NCBI GenBank assembly: GCA_964396185.1
Contig: CAYNEI010000055.1
Coordinates: 1 to 14,903, forward strand
DNA length: 14,903 bases
Direction: 5' to 3'
Source: CAYNEI01 sp964396185
GTDB taxonomy: Archaea > Thermoplasmatota > SW-10-69-26
Position 1 is the stretch's first letter. The number at the start of each line of letters is the position of its first letter. Position numbers and translations under genes: made by a program. Below, one piece after another: positions 1 to 5,506 of this stretch. The notes under the pieces are model-generated. The model did no database searches. It was given only the letters and a program-made list of their open reading frames with translations, and was not told the DNA's origin.

Positions 1-54
1 CCAGGGGAGCTGGTCCGGCCGGGTGAGGTCGTGAAGCGCTCGCGGTTGCCGTGA
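1..54 (+). CDS. Possible C-terminal tail of an upstream gene (partial)
   Basis: Frame 1 is open from the window edge to a TGA at 52-54 and gives PGELVRPGEVVKRSRLP. The reading is plausible as a C-terminus but far too short to identify. If real, it converges on the minus-strand oxidoreductase gene, and the inverted repeat that follows would sit between two convergent genes. It could equally be non-coding. Confidence 0.3.
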   Translation, partial: PGELVRPGEVVKRSRLP

Positions 55-57
55 CCC

Positions 58-180
58 GTTCACCACAACGGCACAACGGACACAACGGAACCACACCGAA
101 CGGCCGGTGTGGGAGGATCACGGGTTCACAGACCTTCGATCCGCCGTCGTCGTTGTGTACGTTGTGACTTTGTGGTTAAC
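58..180. repeat. Large imperfect inverted repeat with a nested perfect hairpin
   Basis: The arm 58-88 (starts GTTCACCACAACGG) is the reverse complement of 150-180 (ends TTTGTGGTTAAC) at about 26 of 31 positions. Each arm is built from CACAACG units repeated at roughly 9-bp spacing. Inside lies a perfect 8-bp hairpin, CCACACCG (91-98) with CGGTGTGG (105-112) and a 6-nt loop. The right arm contains the TAA stop of the minus-strand oxidoreductase (176-178), so the structure begins exactly at that gene's 3' end. A role as a terminator or 3'-end structure is an inference. Confidence 0.75.
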
Positions 181-1489
181 GGTAGCGTCCCTGGCGCTGG
201 TACTCCCCGCGCTTGGCCAAGACGTCCGGTGTCCGGCACACACCTGGCGCGCCGGTGACCTGGGGCACGGTGCAGTTGTTGCAGTTCTGGCAGAGCGCCT
301 CGGCCTTCGGCTCGCCGAGCAGGCGGGCAGGCAACTGGGGCTCGGCGTAGAAGGGCCGCGCCATGCCAAGAGCGTCGCAGGCGCCCTCGTCGAGCAGGGT
401 GTCGATCTGTTCTCGGGAGCGGATGCCGCCCTCCAGGAGCACGGGGATGTCCACAGCTTGCTTCGCGCTGCGTGCGAAGGCGGCGTTCCAACCAGGCTCG
501 AAGGGGATCTGCTTGGCTGCGGCTCGGTTGAGGTTCTCGATCAAGCGCCGGCGCCACCAGGATCCGAACGCCTCGTCGTAGCCGTCTTGCCAGCGCTCGT
601 CCTCCCAGCCGATGCGGGGGAAGTGGCCTCGGGCCACGGACTGGTCCCGGGTCACGCCCACGCGCACGGGCACCACGGCATCGATCCCCATCTGCTCGCA
701 CAGGCGGCAGATCTGGACACCGTCCTCGATGGAGAGCGCGTTGAACACGAAGCCAGGCGCCTCGGTCTCGGCGGGCACCTTGGTCGTGATGGGGTAGTCA
801 GGCGTGGTGTGGGCTCGGATCTCCTCGACCACGCGCTCCATGAACCGGGCCCGGTCCGCCAGGCTCCGGCCGCCGAAGCTGTCCTTGCGCTTGTTGAACA
901 CCGGGCTCCAGAGCTGCTGGAAGATGCTGGCGTTGGCCCCGGCCAAGTGGATGCCGTCGTAGCCGGCGCGGTGGAGCCTGCCGGCCGCGCGCCCGAAGGC
1001 CTCGGCCAGGGCCTCCAGGTCGTCCTCGCCCATCACGTGCAGGTTGGGCTCGAAGAGCACCGGGCTCTTCCAGAGGGCCTTGAACCAGAGAGGAGGCTCG
1101 CTCACCGCCCACGTGGTCAGGTCCTGGTGGTCCTCTCGGTAGGCGGCGTGCCAGAGCTCCATGCACTGCAGCGCACCGTGGCCGATCTGGCAGAAGAGCT
1201 TGGCGCCGGTCTCCTGGATCGCGGAGACCATCGGTGCCAGGGTCCGGACGAACTCGTCGTCGTTGACGCGGGTCAGGCCCGGGGCGGTGCGTCCGCCCTC
1301 GGCGGTGACCAGGCAGGCCCCCTGGAAGATGAGCCCCGCTCCGCTCTCGGCCGAGGGGACCAGCTCGCGTTGGAGGATGTCAGGCGCATCGGGTCCGTTG
1401 CCGGCGACCTCGAGCACCGGGGCTCGGTAGAGCCGGTTGCGGGCCTGCACGGGCCCGATGCGCAGCGGGTCCTCAAGCGCCGGGGGCAC
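176..1489 (-). CDS. NADH:flavin oxidoreductase, old yellow enzyme family
   Basis: This is a 437-residue FMN-dependent TIM-barrel oxidoreductase of the OYE/2,4-dienoyl-CoA reductase type; the substrate cannot be deduced. The N-terminus (EDPLRIGPVQARNRLYRAP, from residue 6) matches the family's first strand. QIGHGA lies at 101-106, and the barrel signature AGYDGIHLAGANASIF (175-190) is followed by SPVFNKRKDSFGG. Phosphate-binding strands include LLEGGIRS (351-358) and ALGMARPF (373-380). Cysteines 400, 403, 406 and 418 form the C-terminal CxxCxxCx11C cluster seen in Fe-S members. The usual substrate-activating HxxH/N pair in the signature reads AxxN, so the first histidine is missing. Residues about 282-345 look like an insertion rich in Trp and Arg. 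The NADPH-oxidising C-terminal flavodoxin-like half of dienoyl-CoA reductases is absent. The GTG start is chosen because it directly precedes the family's N-terminus; a weak CCTTTC element lies about 27 nt upstream. Confidence 0.88.
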   Translation of the reverse strand: MPPALEDPLRIGPVQARNRLYRAPVLEVAGNGPDAPDILQRELVPSAESGAGLIFQGACLVTAEGGRTAPGLTRVNDDEFVRTLAPMVSAIQETGAKLFCQIGHGALQCMELWHAAYREDHQDLTTWAVSEPPLWFKALWKSPVLFEPNLHVMGEDDLEALAEAFGRAAGRLHRAGYDGIHLAGANASIFQQLWSPVFNKRKDSFGGRSLADRARFMERVVEEIRAHTTPDYPITTKVPAETEAPGFVFNALSIEDGVQICRLCEQMGIDAVVPVRVGVTRDQSVARGHFPRIGWEDERWQDGYDEAFGSWWRRRLIENLNRAAAKQIPFEPGWNAAFARSAKQAVDIPVLLEGGIRSREQIDTLLDEGACDALGMARPFYAEPQLPARLLGEPKAEALCQNCNNCTVPQVTGAPGVCRTPDVLAKRGEYQRQGRYR

Positions 1490-1540
1490 AAGGGGTCAAG
1501 GAGGCCTGGGGGGAAAGGGCTGACGCTTCGGCAACGACCA

Positions 1541-1715
1541 ACCTGGAACACGAAGAACACGAGGGAGGCACGAAGAACACGAAGATGGAGGGGACCGACC
1601 GGGACCACCCCCGGCTCGCGGGTGAGTGGCAGCTATCCGGCTCATCTTCCGGGATGCCTCTCTATGGGCCTTCGTGCCCTTGGTGGACCCTCGGTGGTCT
1701 TCGTGATCTGGGTCC
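1541..1715. repeat. Inverted CACGAAG-type degenerate repeat in the oxidoreductase-lipoprotein spacer
   Basis: The 234-bp spacer 1490-1723 holds no gene I can support. Its left part (1545-1588) repeats CACGAAGAACACGA twice. Its right part (1668-1715), read on the minus strand, has CACGAAGACCACCGAGGG and then GGCACGAAGG. The two parts therefore form an imperfect inverted repeat with a loop of about 80 nt. The right arm starts about 9 nt after the TGA of the lipoprotein gene (1724-1726), the same placement relative to a stop codon as the 58-180 element. Confidence 0.65.
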
Positions 1716-1723
1716 GTCCCGGG

Positions 1724-2692
1724 TCAGCCGGTGATCGAGTACCCTTCAGGGGCAGGCGCGTTGTAGAACGCCGTGACCAGGTGCGTGAAGTCCTGCTGGA
1801 GGAGCACGCACGTCTGGAGGCCTGCGGGTTGGCACTCCCAGCGGGGGTAGACCCGCAGCCACAGCGGCCATCCCTCGTCGAAGAAGGAGTAGCCGCACCA
1901 CTCGTCCTCGCCGTCCTCGCACTGCTCGATGAAGAAGTCCTGGACCTCCTGGAACTTGGCTTGATCGATCCGGCCGGTCAGGGGGTTGGGGCCCCAGTGG
2001 TCGATGAAGCTCCAGTTGCACGTGCTGATGCTTCCGCAGTGGAAGCCCTGTGGGACCATGTCCACCCAGAGCTGATCAGAGAAGCCCCCGGTGCCCGGTT
2101 GCCAGTGGGTCTCGATGATGACCGTGTGGACCGGGGCCTCGAGCTCGAAGAAGTGCTCGAAGCGGTCGTTGGTCGCGTTGTTCGCCCGGTCGTTGACGTC
2201 CCCGCACACGGGGTAGGAGATGATGCCGCTGGAGATGTTGGCCGGTGGCGGGATGTGGACCCCTGCGGCGAACCCGCATTCGAAGAAGCCGGCGAGCTCG
2301 AGCTCCTGGGTGAAGGGTTCCTCGGTGAACCGCTGGGCGAGGATCACATCGACGAAGGCGATGCGGCCTGCCTTGACCTCGGTGTCCTTGGTGGTGGGGA
2401 CGAAGCCGTCGAGCTCGAAGCTGATGGTGTAGGTGCCGGGTTCGACCTCGCTGAACGCGAACGAGCCATCGGACTCGGTCTCTGTGATCCGGTTGACGCC
2501 CAGCAGGGTGACGGTGGCGGCCTCGATGGGCTGGATGGCGCCATCGGTGACGGTGCCCTCGATGCCGCCGAGCGAGGCCGTAACACTGGCGCGGGCCTTC
2601 TGGAGGCTCTCACCGCCTGCGTCGTCGTCTCCCCCTAGACAGCCGAGTAGCGCTGGTGTGAGCAGGACCAGGGCCAGGACGTGGATGCGCAT
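1724..2692 (-). CDS. Secreted lipoprotein with carboxypeptidase-regulatory-like domain
   Basis: This is a 322-residue exported protein of unknown function. Residues 1-18 form a short signal peptide with lipobox LLGC (lipid-anchored Cys18), followed by an acidic linker GGDDDAGGE. Residues about 43-118 form a carboxypeptidase D regulatory-like beta-sandwich: GTVTD, the DGSFAFSEVEPGTYTISF core, and a final VDVIL strand. The remaining 200 residues match no family I recognise. They are rich in aromatics and contain eight cysteines, suggesting up to four disulfides outside the membrane. An upstream in-frame ATG would add 23 residues, but the ATG at 2692 is preferred. It places the signal peptide at the N-terminus, and a TATA-like element lies 27 nt upstream, as for a leaderless mRNA. 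Surface anchoring is inferred from the lipobox. Confidence 0.82.
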   Translation of the reverse strand: MRIHVLALVLLTPALLGCLGGDDDAGGESLQKARASVTASLGGIEGTVTDGAIQPIEAATVTLLGVNRITETESDGSFAFSEVEPGTYTISFELDGFVPTTKDTEVKAGRIAFVDVILAQRFTEEPFTQELELAGFFECGFAAGVHIPPPANISSGIISYPVCGDVNDRANNATNDRFEHFFELEAPVHTVIIETHWQPGTGGFSDQLWVDMVPQGFHCGSISTCNWSFIDHWGPNPLTGRIDQAKFQEVQDFFIEQCEDGEDEWCGYSFFDEGWPLWLRVYPRWECQPAGLQTCVLLQQDFTHLVTAFYNAPAPEGYSITG

Positions 2693-2714
2693 CGGTCTTG
2701 AGCCCACAAGCGAG

Positions 2715-2723
2715 CATTTAGCC
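2715..2723 (-). promoter_or_regulatory. TATA-like element of the lipoprotein gene
   Basis: On the minus strand the sequence reads GGCTAAATG, centred 27 nt before the ATG at 2692. The spacing supports a leaderless transcript and the chosen start. Confidence 0.45.
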
Positions 2724-2763
2724 TTTGTGGCTGGCGTGTTCAGCAGGCCTCTGCGCTTCACCC

Positions 2764-2822
2764 CGGTCGATGGGGATCACAACGGAGGTTCAGCGGAGAG
2801 TCACCAGAGAGCCAACGGAGCG
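2764..2822. repeat. Degenerate CGGAG-type repeats after purP
   Basis: The spacer directly after the purP stop contains irregular units: CACAACGGAGGTTCAGCGGA, then GAGTCACCAGAGAGCCAACGGAG. It belongs to the same compositional class as the segments at 58-180, 1541-1715, 12205-12245 and 13110-13168. No ORF or perfect hairpin is evident. Confidence 0.55.
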
Positions 2823-3920
2823 TCAGCTGAGGATCGTCCCCAGCTCGCCGTTCTTCTGGGCGAGCTTGACCTCCTGGGCGATGCGCTGGCCTGTGGAGAG
2901 CCCCGGTTGGACGTAGTCGCCGTAGGGGGAGCTCGTGATGAACGGGTTCGTGCCGGCCACGATGCGCGCGCTGATCTCGAAGACGGTGAACTCCAGGTCG
3001 TCGGTGATCACGGTCTCCAGGCAGAAGGGGCCCCAGAGGCCACCGAAGTGCTCGTAGGCGTAGTTGACCACATCCGCCCCCATGGTCATCACCTTGGGGA
3101 GCAGGCTCTCGCGCAGCACCATGGGCATGTTGCCGGTGACCACGAAGCTCGGGCGCACGCCCATGTGCTCGAGCTCGCGGATCGAGCCGAGCCGGTGGGC
3201 CTCGTCGATGGTGGTCTCGTCGCGTCGGTCCACCGAGAGCATCTGGAGGTTGCCGTCGCGCACCGCGTAGCCCTCGGAGGTGAGCGGCGAGTAGAAGTAG
3301 TGCATGTAGTAGCGGGTGCCGAGGGTGAACTCCTGGATGTGGATGTCCTCGGGCTCCACGTGGTCCTCGATCTTCTGCAGGAACTCGGGGTAGCTGGTGG
3401 CGATGAAGAACCCGCTGCCGCCCTTGGCGCCGTGGTACTTGACGATGACCGGGCGCACGATGTCGCGAGGGTCGTCGAGCACCGGGGGCACGCGCAGGCC
3501 GGCTTCGGTGAGCCAGGTGCGCTCCTTGTTGCGGTTGGACTCCCAGTCGAGCACGTGCCGGTTGCCGTACATGGGGACCGGCATGTTCGCGTAGCGGTCC
3601 GCGCCCATGTACTCCACGAAACTGCCGTGGGGCACGATGACGGCGTTGCGGGCGATGAGCTCGTCGGCCAGGTCAGCGATCTCGGGCCACGAGTCGGCCA
3701 CCAGGAACTCGTCAGGCTTGGCACGCGGGAAGGCGTCGTAATGCCTGGGCTCCTCGCCCACGGCGAGCCCGATGGTCTTGAGCCCTTCGCGCCTGGCTCC
3801 GTCGAAGATCTGGAGCGACGTGTGCGAACACGCGGTCGCGATGGTCAACTCGCTGTCCTGGTAGTCAGGAAGAACGGATGCAAGGTCGAAGGACACGCCG
3901 GACACCTTGCCGCCCGACAA
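2823..3920 (-). CDS. purP: FAICAR synthetase, formate-dependent (PurP)
   Basis: PurP is the archaeal ATP-grasp enzyme of purine synthesis. It converts AICAR, formate and ATP to FAICAR, ADP and phosphate, replacing the folate-dependent PurH transformylase. The 365-residue product is close to the usual length of about 360. Visible family blocks are TIATACSHTSLQIFDGA (26-42), VPHGSF (96-101), PMYGNRHVLDWESNR (116-130), the ATP-binding loop VIVKYHGAKGGSGFFIA (158-174), GTRYYMHYFYSP (201-212), VTGNMPMVLRESLLP (261-275) and FEISARIVAGTNPF (314-327). No other purine gene is in the window. The TTG at 3920 is the longest start and lies about 30 nt from a palindromic TATA box; GTGs at residues 6 and 9 are alternatives. 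The gene is divergent from vapB and shares its promoter region. Confidence 0.95.
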   Translation of the reverse strand: MSGGKVSGVSFDLASVLPDYQDSELTIATACSHTSLQIFDGARREGLKTIGLAVGEEPRHYDAFPRAKPDEFLVADSWPEIADLADELIARNAVIVPHGSFVEYMGADRYANMPVPMYGNRHVLDWESNRNKERTWLTEAGLRVPPVLDDPRDIVRPVIVKYHGAKGGSGFFIATSYPEFLQKIEDHVEPEDIHIQEFTLGTRYYMHYFYSPLTSEGYAVRDGNLQMLSVDRRDETTIDEAHRLGSIRELEHMGVRPSFVVTGNMPMVLRESLLPKVMTMGADVVNYAYEHFGGLWGPFCLETVITDDLEFTVFEISARIVAGTNPFITSSPYGDYVQPGLSTGQRIAQEVKLAQKNGELGTILS

Positions 3921-3945
3921 CTGGCGGGTGGTATTTCAGGGTAAC

Positions 3946-3955
3946 CCTATATAGG
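3946..3955. promoter_or_regulatory. Palindromic TATA box between divergent purP and vapB
   Basis: CCTATATAGG is a perfect 10-bp palindrome in the 56-bp spacer. Its centre is about 26.5 nt before the vapB ATG (3977) and about 30.5 nt before the purP TTG (3920), so one TATA element could position transcription in both directions with leaderless starts. An odd palindrome GGGTAACCC (3939-3947) overlaps its left edge, where BRE contacts for vapB would fall. Confidence 0.65.
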
Positions 3956-3958
3956 TGT

Positions 3959-3974
3959 ATAATCCTACCATTAT
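3959..3974. promoter_or_regulatory. Candidate operator inverted repeat before vapB
   Basis: ATAAT (3959-3963) and ATTAT (3970-3974) are perfect 5-bp arms around CCTACC, lying between the TATA box and the vapB ATG. Toxin-antitoxin promoters are commonly autoregulated through palindromes here. Binding by this VapB is an inference. Confidence 0.35.
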
Positions 3975-3976
3975 CC

Positions 3977-4267
3977 ATGGCGGATGTCGTCGTCGAGGGC
4001 AAGATCCTGCGGTGGGGCAACTCGTTCGGGATCCGCATCCGCAAGGACGACCTCGAGGCCCGGGATCTTCACCCCGGCCAGGAGGTACTGGTCCGCATCG
4101 AACCGGCGACCACTCGCATCGATCTCGCCGATCTCCCGACGTTCCACAGCGGCCTGGACGACGTCTCCGAGCGCCACGACGCCTACCTGGCAGAGGGGCT
4201 CATGGGCGTGCTCGGGTTGCCCCGCGAGGCACGTGACGACATCGACGATGGGGACGAGGAGGCGTGA
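3977..4267 (+). CDS. vapB: VapB-type antitoxin, AbrB/MazE fold (module 1)
   Basis: This is a 96-residue antitoxin expected to bind DNA at its own promoter and neutralise the following PIN protein. The N-terminal swapped-hairpin AbrB/MazE domain is clear: EGKILRWGNSFGIRIRKDDL followed by LHPGQEVLVRI. The acidic, less ordered C-terminus (ERHDAYLAEGLMG to DDGDEEA) is the usual toxin-binding part. The ATG at 3977 is chosen because it starts the domain and lies about 27 nt from the TATA box; a longer open frame upstream runs through the promoter and is discarded. The stop is 3 nt before vapC, indicating a bicistronic unit. The toxin partner appears catalytically damaged, yet this antitoxin shows no decay. 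Confidence 0.88.
   Translation: MADVVVEGKILRWGNSFGIRIRKDDLEARDLHPGQEVLVRIEPATTRIDLADLPTFHSGLDDVSERHDAYLAEGLMGVLGLPREARDDIDDGDEEA
4256..4262 (+). promoter_or_regulatory. Shine-Dalgarno of vapC module 1
   Basis: GAGGAGG inside the end of vapB lies 8 nt before the ATG at 4271. It supports this start and translation from a bicistronic mRNA. Confidence 0.6.
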
Positions 4268-4270
4268 CCC

Positions 4271-4639
4271 ATGGTACGGATCGCGCACACGAGTGCCCTC
4301 TACGCGCTCTTCGACGGGGACGACAAGCACCACGATCACGCCCGAGGGCAACTGGCCGATCCCGAGCCCGTGGAGGTCCCGTCCGAGATCGTGGTCGAGA
4401 CGGTGAACCTGCTAGAGTACCGGTTCGGCTGGGACAGCGCGAAGAGCGCGCTTCGCGCGTTGGTTGGCAAGCCCCACGTCTCCATCGCCGACCAGGTCCC
4501 CACGGCCGGGGTGGTCCGCCTCTTCGAGCGCGCCGAGGGCACGCTGAGCCTGGCTGGTGCGGTGGTGGTCCAGACCGCGCAGGCCCTCGGCGCTGAAGCG
4601 TGGACGTACGATGGGGAGATCCTGGCGGCGTTAGTGTGA
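4271..4639 (+). CDS. vapC: PIN-domain VapC-like protein with two catalytic substitutions (module 1)
   Basis: This 122-residue PIN-fold protein is of the VapC toxin family, normally Mg-dependent ribonucleases using four acidic residues. The fold is recognisable: xTSALYALFD near the N-terminus, PSEIVVETVNLL in the middle, LSLAGAVVVQTAQALGA and TYDGEI at the C-terminus. The first catalytic position, normally D in DTSALY, is His6 (CAC). The third, normally D in LSLADAVVV, is Gly96 (GGT). Each is one base away from an Asp codon. Glu43 and Asp114 remain. The frame is complete and the gene has a good ribosome site, so this is not a frame-shifted pseudogene. Possible explanations are an inactive toxin retained for its antitoxin, a PIN protein with another role, or recent decay. 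Toxicity is doubtful. Confidence 0.85.
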   Translation: MVRIAHTSALYALFDGDDKHHDHARGQLADPEPVEVPSEIVVETVNLLEYRFGWDSAKSALRALVGKPHVSIADQVPTAGVVRLFERAEGTLSLAGAVVVQTAQALGAEAWTYDGEILAALV

Positions 4640-4650
4640 CACTGCACTAA
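4631..4650. promoter_or_regulatory. Candidate operator for vapBC module 2
   Basis: TTAGTG (4631-4636) and CACTAA (4645-4650) are perfect 6-bp arms, and an inner odd palindrome AGTGTGACACT (4633-4643) overlaps them. The site spans the vapC stop of module 1 and abuts the TATA-like element of module 2, a typical position for antitoxin autoregulation. Confidence 0.4.
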
Positions 4651-4659
4651 GCTTATGTA
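4651..4659 (+). promoter_or_regulatory. TATA-like element of vapBC module 2
   Basis: GCTTATGTA is centred about 27-28 nt before the ATG at 4683, consistent with a separate leaderless transcript for the second toxin-antitoxin pair. Confidence 0.5.
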
Positions 4660-4682
4660 GGCGCTGCACGCATCCTTCTACG

Positions 4683-4925
4683 ATGGGTGAAGTCAAGACC
4701 GCTGGAGAAGGCCGGGTGTCGGGCAACCAAGCATCGATCCCCGCCAACGTCCGCAAGGCGCTTGATATCGAGGATGGGGATGTCCTCCGCTGGCGGATCG
4801 TCAGCGGGGAGCTGGAGGTGACCATCGTCAGGCGGCGGACCGGCGTGTTCGACGATTTCGAACCGGGTCGCTCGGAGGAGCCTGTAGATGTCGTCGACGA
4901 GCACGATCGCTTCGGGCTGGAGTGA
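4683..4925 (+). CDS. vapB: VapB-type antitoxin, AbrB/SpoVT fold (module 2)
   Basis: This is an 80-residue antitoxin with the AbrB/SpoVT-like DNA-binding domain at residues 5-50: GEGRVSGNQASIPANVRKAL then IEDGDVLRWRIVSGELEVTIV. The sequence differs from the module 1 antitoxin, which has the MazE-like WGNSFGIRI block, so the two pairs are not recent duplicates. The acidic tail (DDFEPGRSEEPVDVVDEHD) fits a toxin-binding segment. The ATG is supported by the TATA-like element about 27 nt upstream. The 3' end abuts or overlaps the next gene, so the two are co-translated. Confidence 0.87.
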   Translation: MGEVKTAGEGRVSGNQASIPANVRKALDIEDGDVLRWRIVSGELEVTIVRRRTGVFDDFEPGRSEEPVDVVDEHDRFGLE

Positions 4926-4930
4926 GTTGG

Positions 4931-5368
4931 GTGGCTCGCAGGGCCCTGGTCGATACGACGGTGCTCTACGCAGCGGGGAACCGCTCGGAAGTGAACCGCC
5001 ATGCGGACGCGTTGGCCATCGTTCGGGGGGCTGATCATGGGGAACTCCCTGTCCTCGTGGTGCCTGATGTGGTCTTGGTGGAAACGATGAACGGCCTCCA
5101 TCGCGACGTGGGCGCCCACCATGCCAGCGAGATGCTCCGACGACTTGAGGAGGGGGCGAACTTCCAACTCACGCGTGAGCCTCGGGCGGTCTGGGATCAT
5201 GGCCTGGAGCTTTTCCGCACCTACGATCGACTCTCCCTCGCCGATGCCATCCAGGTCGCAGCTGCTCGCCATAGCGGGATCACCGCGATCTACAGCTTCG
5301 ATGCAGGTTTCGATGGCTTCGAGGAACTTACCCGGCTCACGACCGCGGACAACCCCTTCGCCCCGTGA
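4931..5368 (+). CDS. vapC: VapC toxin, PIN-domain ribonuclease (module 2)
   Basis: This 145-residue PIN-domain toxin presumably cleaves RNA and is held inactive by the upstream antitoxin; its target is unknown. All four acidic positions are present: Asp8 (LVDTTVLYAAG), Glu51 (VVLVETMN), Asp105 (LSLADAIQVAAAR) and Asp124 (IYSFDAGFD). This contrasts with the module 1 protein, where the first and third are replaced. The start is GTG 4931, which has GGAGTGA (4919-4925) 5 nt upstream and yields the common N-terminus MARRALVDTT. GTG 4922, overlapping the antitoxin stop, would add three residues and cannot be excluded. Confidence 0.9.
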   Translation: MARRALVDTTVLYAAGNRSEVNRHADALAIVRGADHGELPVLVVPDVVLVETMNGLHRDVGAHHASEMLRRLEEGANFQLTREPRAVWDHGLELFRTYDRLSLADAIQVAAARHSGITAIYSFDAGFDGFEELTRLTTADNPFAP

Positions 5369-5394
5369 ACTTGGGCCCTCCCCTCGCGCGGCGC

Positions 5395-5430
5395 AGCCGC
5401 ACACGGCTGGCGAGCCGGGTCCCTGCGGCT
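5395..5430 (+). terminator. Nested hairpin downstream of vapC module 2
   Basis: AGCCGCA (5395-5401) pairs with TGCGGCT (5424-5430), and inside CGGCT (5404-5408) pairs with AGCCG (5413-5417) around GGCG. The GC-rich nested stem lies 27 nt after the toxin stop. There is no T-run, so termination is a guess from position. A pyrimidine-rich tract (5454-5478) follows. Confidence 0.35.
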
Positions 5431-5475
5431 CAAGCACCAGGCTCGCTAGCACTTTCACCCACCCCCCGTCCCTCC

Positions 5476-5483
5476 CCTTACAT
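5476..5483 (+). promoter_or_regulatory. Weak TATA-like element of the RecA-like operon
   Basis: CCTTACAT in an otherwise pyrimidine-rich stretch is centred 27 nt before GTG 5507, matching the leaderless spacing seen elsewhere in the window. Confidence 0.35.
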
Positions 5484-5506
5484 CTGTTGCCCGACCAACG
5501 GGGCCT

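Noticed and set aside
58..180. CRISPR array, because of regularly recurring CACAACG units.
   Set aside because: Units are only 7-9 bp, have no spacers of constant length, and no cas gene is in the window.
1541..1715. Insertion sequence or MITE with terminal inverted repeats.
   Set aside because: Arms are imperfect and internally repetitive, there is no target-site duplication I can see and no transposase. A genome-wide copy search would be needed to revive the idea.
107..2638. Very long plus-strand open frame of 843 codons.
   Set aside because: It is antisense to the oxidoreductase and lipoprotein genes and gives a repetitive Gly/Val/Leu/Arg/Asp-rich product typical of high-GC shadow frames.
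2433..3944. Plus-strand open frame of 503 codons over purP.
   Set aside because: It is antisense to a confidently identified gene and its product has no recognisable domain.
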